Positions 24,713 to 29,017 of a stretch of DNA of 29,017 nucleotides are shown here, one piece after another. Each line of letters starts with the position of its first letter. Position 1 is the first letter of the stretch. This DNA comes from an uncultured Oscillospiraceae bacterium (GTDB lineage: Bacteria > Bacillota > Clostridia > Oscillospirales > Ruminococcaceae): the NCBI GenBank assembly GCA_934486875.1, contig CAKSPU010000032.1:1-29017 (forward strand), in the 5' to 3' direction. Position numbers and translations under genes: made by a program. A model generated the notes under the pieces. It was not told where the DNA came from. It saw only the letters and a program-made list of their open reading frames with translations, and did no database searches.

Positions 24713-25399
24713 TTGGCAGATCAGGTTTTCCCCACCAAAGGCAATCTTCTTAACGTAAAAAAATCCCTGTCTCTTGCGCGTGTGGGCTATGAGCTGCTTG
24801 ACCGCAAGAGGAATGTCCTTATCAGGGAGCTTATGATGATGGTAGATGCCGCAAAGGCGCTCCGTGGCTCTATTACAGACACATACAAGGACGCTTATGC
24901 CGCTTTGCAGCGTGCAAATATCACAATGGGACTTATAAGCCGTGTGGCGGAGGGTATGCCCATTGAGCAGAGCGTTAATGTGACTTACAGGAGCGTAATG
25001 GGCTGTGAGCTTCCCAAGGTGAGCCTTGATGTTTCCGCAAATCATCTGACCTATGGCTTTGAAAATACCGACGGAAATGTTGATATGGCGTACATCAGCT
25101 TTAACCGTGTAAAGCAGATGACGGCGATGCTTGCTGAGGTGGACAACAGCGTTTTCAGGCTTGCAAATGCTATCAAGAAAACCCAGACACGGGCAAACGC
25201 ACTTAAAAATATCGTTATCCCCAGGTATGAGGAAACGGTGAAATTCATCGAGAACAGCCTTGAAGAAAAGGAACGAGAGGAATTTTCCCGCCAGAAGGTC
25301 ATCAAGGCTCAGAAAGAGCGGCGAAAGCTTCGTGGCAGGGCTGTTCCCACGGAAAAATTTACCGTTCCCGATGTGGAGCAGTTTCTTAAAAATGGTTAA
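24713..25399 (+). CDS. ntpD: V-type ATPase subunit D (central stalk)
   Basis: The 228-aa protein is the rotating shaft: two long helices (about 5-75 and 120-190) with the family motifs FPTKGNLLNVKKSLSLAR near the N-terminus and RRVNALKNIVIPR-like TRANALKNIVIPRYEETVKF toward the C-terminus. It carries rotation from the A3B3 head to subunits F and C. The start is TTG, with AGGAG 9 bases upstream. It is the last ATPase gene and is followed by a terminator hairpin. Confidence 0.95.
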   Translation: MADQVFPTKGNLLNVKKSLSLARVGYELLDRKRNVLIRELMMMVDAAKALRGSITDTYKDAYAALQRANITMGLISRVAEGMPIEQSVNVTYRSVMGCELPKVSLDVSANHLTYGFENTDGNVDMAYISFNRVKQMTAMLAEVDNSVFRLANAIKKTQTRANALKNIVIPRYEETVKFIENSLEEKEREEFSRQKVIKAQKERRKLRGRAVPTEKFTVPDVEQFLKNG

Positions 25400-25400
25400 A

Positions 25401-25430
25401 AAAATCCCCCGTATGATTCATACGGGGGAT
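25401..25430. terminator. Terminator shared by the V-ATPase operon and the DUF6465-like gene
   Basis: A 12-bp perfect stem (25404-25415 with 25419-25430, 3-base loop) lies 4 bases after the subunit D stop. On the minus strand it is followed by seven T, making a strong terminator for the convergent gene. On the plus strand the T run is short, so termination there may be weaker. Confidence 0.85.
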
Positions 25431-25444
25431 AGCTTTTGTGTGGA

Positions 25445-25891
25445 TCAAAGAACAATATACTTTCCTTCGGGATTACCGTTTACAACATAGTAAGCTCTGA
25501 GCTCGCCATTTTCAGCCTTGACATAAACATCAATGCTCTTGACGTGCTTGCGGCTGCCATTCTTGTAGTCAGCCTTGCAAAGCTCTGTGATATCGGCAAC
25601 TGTATGTTCGCCTGCACCCTGAATAAGGAATACATCGGTCTTTACAGGAGCCTTTTTGGCAGCGGGCTTCTTTGCAGGAGCGGATTTTTCAGCCTTTATT
25701 TCAGCAACTGTTTCTGCAACTGTTTCAGCAACTTTTTCAAATTTCTCTTTAACAGGAGCAAGTTTTTCAGCGGGAGCAGCCTTTACCTCTGCGGCGGGCT
25801 TGACATTTCCAACAACTTCAGCGGTCTTGGCAGGCTTTGCAGCAGCTGCATTAACTGCGGGCTTGGACTGGGTAGCTTTATCTTTTGCCAT
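25445..25891 (-). CDS. DUF6465-like protein with Ala/Lys/Pro-rich tail
   Basis: This is a 148-aa protein. Residues 1 to about 84 are low-complexity (Ala, Lys, Pro, Val, Glu; with KPAAKKAPVK near the end), resembling the tails of bacterial histone H1-like proteins. Residues about 85-148 form a compact domain (TDVFLIQGAGEHTVADI, then KHVKSIDVYVKAENG and AYYVVNGNPEGKY) that I match from memory to DUF6465, a small Clostridia domain of unknown function. There is no signal peptide. GGAGG precedes the ATG; the gene is monocistronic with a strong promoter and terminator, so it may be abundant. DNA or RNA binding by the tail is a guess. Confidence 0.78.
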   Translation of the reverse strand: MAKDKATQSKPAVNAAAAKPAKTAEVVGNVKPAAEVKAAPAEKLAPVKEKFEKVAETVAETVAEIKAEKSAPAKKPAAKKAPVKTDVFLIQGAGEHTVADITELCKADYKNGSRKHVKSIDVYVKAENGELRAYYVVNGNPEGKYIVL

Positions 25892-25923
25892 AACAGAAAA
25901 CCTCCATATTTTATGTTATAAAT

Positions 25924-25952
25924 AGTATAACATTTTATTTTGCATTTGTCAA
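25924..25952 (-). promoter_or_regulatory. Sigma-A promoter of the DUF6465-like gene
   Basis: Minus-strand TTGACA (25947-25952), 17-base spacer, TATACT (25924-25929), about 32 bases ahead of the start codon. Confidence 0.8.
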
Positions 25953-26070
25953 ATATTGTATGATATAATTTACTAATTATACTAAAACAATAGCGCAGCA
26001 AAGCGGTTTTTTGATTATTTTTACATTCCACAGGGGAAATGTAGGCATTATTCCCGCAACACTTTTACAA

Positions 26071-26709
26071 TCAGCCGTTAACAGGCTTCTGCTTTTTTCC
26101 GCCGTGCTTTAAGATAGGGGATATGTACTTGTAAATTGCCACGGTGATAACTGTGCTGAAAAGTCCCTTGATGAATGTGAATGGCATATTGAACCAGATG
26201 AGAGCATCAAGAAGAGAATCCACCTTAGGATTGATAGCCTTGTATGCATTGATGATAGCGTCCATAGGCATAAATTTTGTGTAAATCGGATAGATGAAGA
26301 AATAGTTTGAGAAAATACTCAGTATCGCCATTGATGCAGCGCCCACAAAGGAACCGACGATTGCACGGGTCTTGGTCTTGTTAGCCTTATAAATAAGACC
26401 TGCGGGGATAACGAATGCGCAGCCGAGAATAAAGTTTGAAAGCTCGCCTACTCCTCCGGTGCCTGTTTTCATCAGAGCAATGAGATTTTTTATCAGGCAC
26501 ACGCAGGCTCCCGAAATGGGACCGATAGCGAATGATGAAATAAGTGCGGGCAGCTCGGAGAGGTCAAACTTTATAAAGCTTGGCATAAACATCGGCACGG
26601 GAAATTCCAGAAACTGGAGTACCGCAGCCATTGCGCCCATCATTGCGGTAACGGTGAGCTGGCGTGTTTTTGATGTTTCGGTGTTTGGCTTGAAGATTTG
26701 GTTTTTCAT
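26071..26709 (-). CDS. ribU: Riboflavin ECF transporter S component RibU
   Basis: This 212-aa membrane protein has about six hydrophobic helices and the RibU pattern: LEFPVP (34-39), FIKFDLSELPAL (45-56) and GTGGVGELSNF (83-93). It captures riboflavin and works with the shared ECF energising module, which is not in this window. The FMN riboswitch ahead of it supports the substrate. I chose the ATG at 26709, with TGGAGGA about 8 bases upstream; an in-frame ATG 39 bases earlier has no such site. It ends in a basic tail (KHGGKKQKPVNG). No clear terminator follows. Confidence 0.95.
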   Translation of the reverse strand: MKNQIFKPNTETSKTRQLTVTAMMGAMAAVLQFLEFPVPMFMPSFIKFDLSELPALISSFAIGPISGACVCLIKNLIALMKTGTGGVGELSNFILGCAFVIPAGLIYKANKTKTRAIVGSFVGAASMAILSIFSNYFFIYPIYTKFMPMDAIINAYKAINPKVDSLLDALIWFNMPFTFIKGLFSTVITVAIYKYISPILKHGGKKQKPVNG

Positions 26710-26767
26710 ACAGATTCCTCCATAAAATAAATTTATAATAAAAAGCAATCTGTTCTGAAAATAACAA

Positions 26768-26798
26768 CTGCCCGTAAAGCATAATGCTTCACGGGCAG
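26768..26798 (-). terminator. Riboswitch-controlled terminator ahead of ribU
   Basis: CTGCCCGT (26768-26775) pairs with ACGGGCAG (26791-26798), extended by AAGC (26777-26780) with GCTT (26786-26789). On the minus strand the stem is followed by TTGTTATTTTC. It lies between the FMN aptamer and the ribU ribosome binding site, the expected place for an off-switch terminator. The minus-strand CAGCG just after the aptamer could pair with the CGCTG that overlaps the stem base as an alternative fold. Confidence 0.75.
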
Positions 26799-26822
26799 CG
26801 GGTTATACGCAGTTAAACGCTG

Positions 26823-26940
26823 TGTTTCTTTCATCCGGACTATACCGTCGGTTTCGGAATTTCACCGAATCATGCCGCTGAAAAACCAGCAGGCTCGTGG
26901 ACTTTACCACCGGTGAGGAATTGCACCTCGCCCTGAAACA
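26823..26940 (-). promoter_or_regulatory. FMN riboswitch (RFN element)
   Basis: Read on the minus strand, this carries the conserved RFN blocks: GGCGAGGTGCAATTCCTCAC, CGGTGGTAAAGTCCACGAGC, then TTCGGTGAAATTCCGA with ACCGACGGTATAGTCCGGAT. The closing P1 helix is TGTTTC (26935-26940) with GAAACA (26823-26828). FMN binding is known to switch such leaders off. It begins 28 bases after the stop of the CD1247-like gene and controls ribU, giving feedback on riboflavin uptake. Confidence 0.95.
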
Positions 26941-26968
26941 AATTGCAGTTTATTCGATTGTATATGCC

Positions 26969-27439
26969 TTATTCCTCGGTCTCCTCGGACTCCTCTTCGT
27001 CCTCGATATCGTCAAGGTCAAATTCGAGAAGTTCGTTGCAGTTGGGGCAGTTGATAGAACCGTCCTCGATCATTGCAGAGTTGAGGCAGATAGTATCGCC
27101 GCAGGTGGGACAGGTAACTTCATAGAGATCGTCGTCATCGAAAAGCTCTTCGTCATCGTCCTCATCGTCGTAGATGTCATCGTAATCCTCTTCGTCGTCA
27201 TCATCGCAGCAGCAGTCATCGTCATCATCTTCAGTCTCGTAAAGATCCTTTTCAACCTCTCCGAGATCCTCGTCGATAACATCAACTACTTCTGTGAGAT
27301 CCTCAACGTCGCTCTTGACATCAGCGATCTCGGCAGCCATATCGCTGAGAATATCGGCAATAGCGGCAATAACCTTGTCGTCGGTGCCAAGACCTTCAAT
27401 AAGTCCCTTAAGATAAGCGGTTTTTTCAGTAAGTGTCAT
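26969..27439 (-). CDS. CD1247-type acidic protein with C-terminal zinc ribbon
   Basis: The 156-aa protein has three parts. The N-terminal domain (1 to about 68; LTEKTAYLKGLIEGL, then EVVDVIDEDLGEVEKDLY) matches the CD1247 N-terminal domain found beside efp in Clostridia. Residues about 69-105 are almost all Asp/Glu, broken by three cysteines in a row (76-78). A zinc ribbon follows, with Cys110 and Cys113 (CPTC) and Cys131 and Cys134 (CPNC), then an acidic tail. The function is unknown; the extreme charge may mimic nucleic acid, but that is a guess. AAGGAGG precedes the ATG. It lies 45 bases after efp with no terminator and is probably co-transcribed. Confidence 0.85.
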   Translation of the reverse strand: MTLTEKTAYLKGLIEGLGTDDKVIAAIADILSDMAAEIADVKSDVEDLTEVVDVIDEDLGEVEKDLYETEDDDDDCCCDDDDEEDYDDIYDDEDDDEELFDDDDLYEVTCPTCGDTICLNSAMIEDGSINCPNCNELLEFDLDDIEDEEESEETEE

Positions 27440-27484
27440 AGGTTACAGCCTCCTTGAAATAAACATAATATTTATGGCAGAAGC

Positions 27485-28042
27485 TTACGCTCTTTCCATA
27501 TACTCGCCTGTACGTGTGTCGATACGGATCATATCGCCCTCGTTGATGAAGAGGGGAACCTTGATCTCTGCGCCTGTTTCGAGGGTCGCAGGCTTGGTAG
27601 CGTTGGTAGCGGTATCGCCCTTGAAGCCGGGATCGGTCTGAGTTACCTGAAGCTCAACGAAGTTGGGGGGCTCTACAGCAAAAACCTTGCCCTTGTAGGA
27701 ACATACCTTGCAGATCATCTGCTCCTTGACAAACTTGAAGTTGTCGGAAAGCTCAGCGGAGCTGATAGGAGTCTGCTCGTAGGTCTCAGGATCCATAAAG
27801 TAATAAAGATCGCCGTCGTTGTAGGAATATTCCATATCCTTTCTCTCAACGTAAGCGGTAGGGAATTTTGCGGAAGGGTTGTAGCTCTTTTCAACTACAG
27901 AACCGGTGATAACATTTTTGATCTTGGTTCTTACGAAAGCAGCACCTTTACCGGGCTTAACGTGCTGGAATTCAACGATCTGAAGAACGTTGCCGTCCTC
28001 CTCGAAAGTCATTCCGTTTCTGAAATCGCCTGCTGAAATCAT
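27485..28042 (-). CDS. efp: Translation elongation factor P
   Basis: The 185-aa protein has normal EF-P length and three beta-barrel domains. The tip of domain I reads KPGKGAAF, with Lys32 at the position that is modified in many bacteria. C-terminal motifs include [10 protein letters not shown] and [17 protein letters not shown] enters the ribosomal E site and relieves stalling at polyproline stretches. GGAGG lies 7 bases ahead of the ATG. The gene sits between an aminopeptidase P-like gene and the CD1247-type gene, an order I recall from other Clostridia. Confidence 0.97.
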   Translation of the reverse strand: MISAGDFRNGMTFEEDGNVLQIVEFQHVKPGKGAAFVRTKIKNVITGSVVEKSYNPSAKFPTAYVERKDMEYSYNDGDLYYFMDPETYEQTPISSAELSDNFKFVKEQMICKVCSYKGKVFAVEPPNFVELQVTQTDPGFKGDTATNATKPATLETGAEIKVPLFINEGDMIRIDTRTGEYMERA

Positions 28043-28116
28043 ATTTAACCTCCAAAAGTTTTAGAATTGAGAGCTGAAAATGCTCCCTGCTGCGAAATAA
28101 TCATTATTTAATTTAT

Positions 28117-28145
28117 ATCATACCACATTTGCGGCAATAATGCAA
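28117..28145 (-). promoter_or_regulatory. Extended -10 promoter of efp
   Basis: Minus-strand TTGCAT (28140-28145), 17-base spacer, TGG then TATGAT (28117-28122). It lies in the 110-base gap between the aminopeptidase gene and efp, about 75 bases ahead of the efp start. I see no terminator in that gap, so read-through from the aminopeptidase gene is also possible. Confidence 0.6.
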
Positions 28146-28152
28146 TACCTTT

Positions 28153-29017
28153 TTATAATTTTATAAGATTTTTAGGTGCATTTGTCAAATTATAACAAGA
28201 ATTTTGTTTTATTACCACAAAATCCTCTATTCTTACGCCGAATTTTTTGGGAAGATATATGCCCGGTTCAACGGTTATTACCATATTTTCCCTGAGCACT
28301 GTCTCATCACGGGTATTTGCGCAGGGTGCTTCGTGTATCTCCATACCGACGCAGTGACCGAGACCGTGACCGAAATAATCGCCGTAGCCGTTTGCGGCAA
28401 TGAAATCTCTTGCGACCTGATCCAGCCGCTTGCCTGTTATGCCGCTGACAGCGGCATTTATTGCCCTGTTCTGAGCTTCGAGCACAACGGAATACACTTT
28501 TTCCATTTCCTCGGAGACATCGCCCACAGCCACCGTTCTTGTCATATCGCTGTGATAGCCTTCATAAACAGCGCCGAAATCCATAAGCACGAAATCGCCC
28601 TTTCTGACCGTTCTTTCCGAGGGAACGCCGTGGGGCATCGAGGTGGTGGAGCCGCAGAGTGCGATCGTCTCAAAGGAAAGGTCATCAGCACCGTTTCTCA
28701 GCATATAGTTGTTGAGAGTAAGGGCAATTTCCTTTTCGGTCACGCCCTCTTTGATAAAGTTGAGAGTCTCCCGCAAAGCATATTCGGCAATGCGCTGAGC
28801 GTGTTCAATGAGCTTTATCTCCTCTTCGGTCTTTATCATTCGCATCTCACGGATAATTCTGCTCAGGTCTGAGGAGCTGTTGAAAGAGTCTGCACCTTTG
28901 ATATTTTCACGGAATGCGGCAAAATCGGAAAGGGTCAGCGTGTCGCTTTCCACCCAGACGCATTCGGCGTGATTATCCGCAATAAGCTCGGATATCTGTC
29001 CGTAAAGCCTTTTTTGC
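28153..29017 (-). CDS. M24 family Xaa-Pro aminopeptidase, 5' end beyond the window
   Basis: This is the C-terminal 287 residues of a cytoplasmic metallopeptidase of the aminopeptidase P type, which removes N-terminal residues ahead of proline. The open frame runs off the right edge, so the start and part of the N-terminal domain are missing. The pita-bread catalytic domain is complete: all five dinuclear metal ligands are present, at Asp146 (LMDFGA), Asp157 (HSDMTRT), His221 (GHGLGH), Glu250 (VEPGIYLP) and Glu264 (RIEDF), counting from the edge. The substrate-binding His is in SMPHGVPSE. Pairing with efp, a proline-related translation factor, is common in Firmicutes. Confidence 0.93.
   Translation of the reverse strand, partial: QKRLYGQISELIADNHAECVWVESDTLTLSDFAAFRENIKGADSFNSSSDLSRIIREMRMIKTEEEIKLIEHAQRIAEYALRETLNFIKEGVTEKEIALTLNNYMLRNGADDLSFETIALCGSTTSMPHGVPSERTVRKGDFVLMDFGAVYEGYHSDMTRTVAVGDVSEEMEKVYSVVLEAQNRAINAAVSGITGKRLDQVARDFIAANGYGDYFGHGLGHCVGMEIHEAPCANTRDETVLRENMVITVEPGIYLPKKFGVRIEDFVVIKQNSCYNLTNAPKNLIKL

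Noticed and set aside
25980..26070. Possible terminator after ribU
   Set aside because: A weak stem (around 26022-26042) is present but is followed on the minus strand by A-rich, not T-rich, sequence.
27120..27240. Repeated tcgtcatc-like units, at first sight a simple tandem repeat or CRISPR-like array
   Set aside because: They are the complement of Asp and Glu codons in the acidic linker of the CD1247-type protein; there are no regular spacers.
26897..27457. A 186-codon plus-strand open frame opposite the CD1247-type gene
   Set aside because: It is Val/Ile-rich because it is the complement of an Asp/Glu-rich coding stretch, and its start lies in the FMN aptamer.

Overview
The window looks like a chromosomal segment of a Gram-positive fibrolytic gut or rumen Clostridia, most likely Oscillospiraceae and close to Ruminococcus. 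The reasons are consensus sigma-A promoters, strong GGAGG ribosome binding sites, a complete V/A-type ATPase operon, the rpsF-ssb-rpsR operon, a DnaD/DnaC-like primosome pair, a CD1247-type protein beside efp, and two surface-anchored glycoside hydrolases. The genus is an inference from gene content. I see no rRNA, tRNA, CRISPR array, insertion sequence or prophage.

Layout, left to right. 1-185: a gene-free edge with a perfect palindrome, a GC-rich hairpin and the gpmI terminator. 186-2586 (minus): glycolytic tpiA then gpmI, from a strong promoter. 2695-4248 (minus): a lipoprotein with a glycosidase-like GHL10 domain. 4423-5725 (plus): promoter, rpsF, ssb, rpsR and terminator. 5741-7514 (plus): a membrane HD-GYP signalling protein. 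7552-11276 (minus): one apparent operon from the nadA promoter, made of nadA, a GH5 lipoprotein, a PD-(D/E)XK-like/winged-helix protein, a small lipoprotein and what looks like a decayed ORF before a shared terminator. 11567-13808 (plus): a DnaD-domain protein, a DnaC/DnaI-like helicase loader and a 72-aa membrane protein. 13846-14811 (minus): a cysteine-rich FliB-like protein.

15038-25399 (plus) is a single large unidirectional cluster: an ACT-domain protein, a PFL-family (UPF0210) protein, then V-type ATPase genes in the order G/H, C, I, K, F, E, A, B, D. No terminator or promoter is visible inside it. 25404-29017 (minus): a DUF6465-like protein with a histone-like Ala/Lys/Pro tail; an FMN riboswitch controlling ribU (riboflavin ECF S component); an acidic zinc-ribbon CD1247-like protein; efp; and an M24 aminopeptidase P-like protein cut by the window edge.

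Most of this is housekeeping: glycolysis, ribosome and replication factors, ion-pumping ATPase, NAD and flavin supply. The parts I think deserve a second look are the nadA/GH5/nuclease-like/lipoprotein operon and its decayed tail, the ACT-PFL pair apparently co-transcribed with the V-ATPase, and the two low-complexity proteins (DUF6465-like and CD1247-like). I found no convincing evidence of a wholly new system; the least characterised gene is the PD-(D/E)XK-like/winged-helix protein at 8397-9149.
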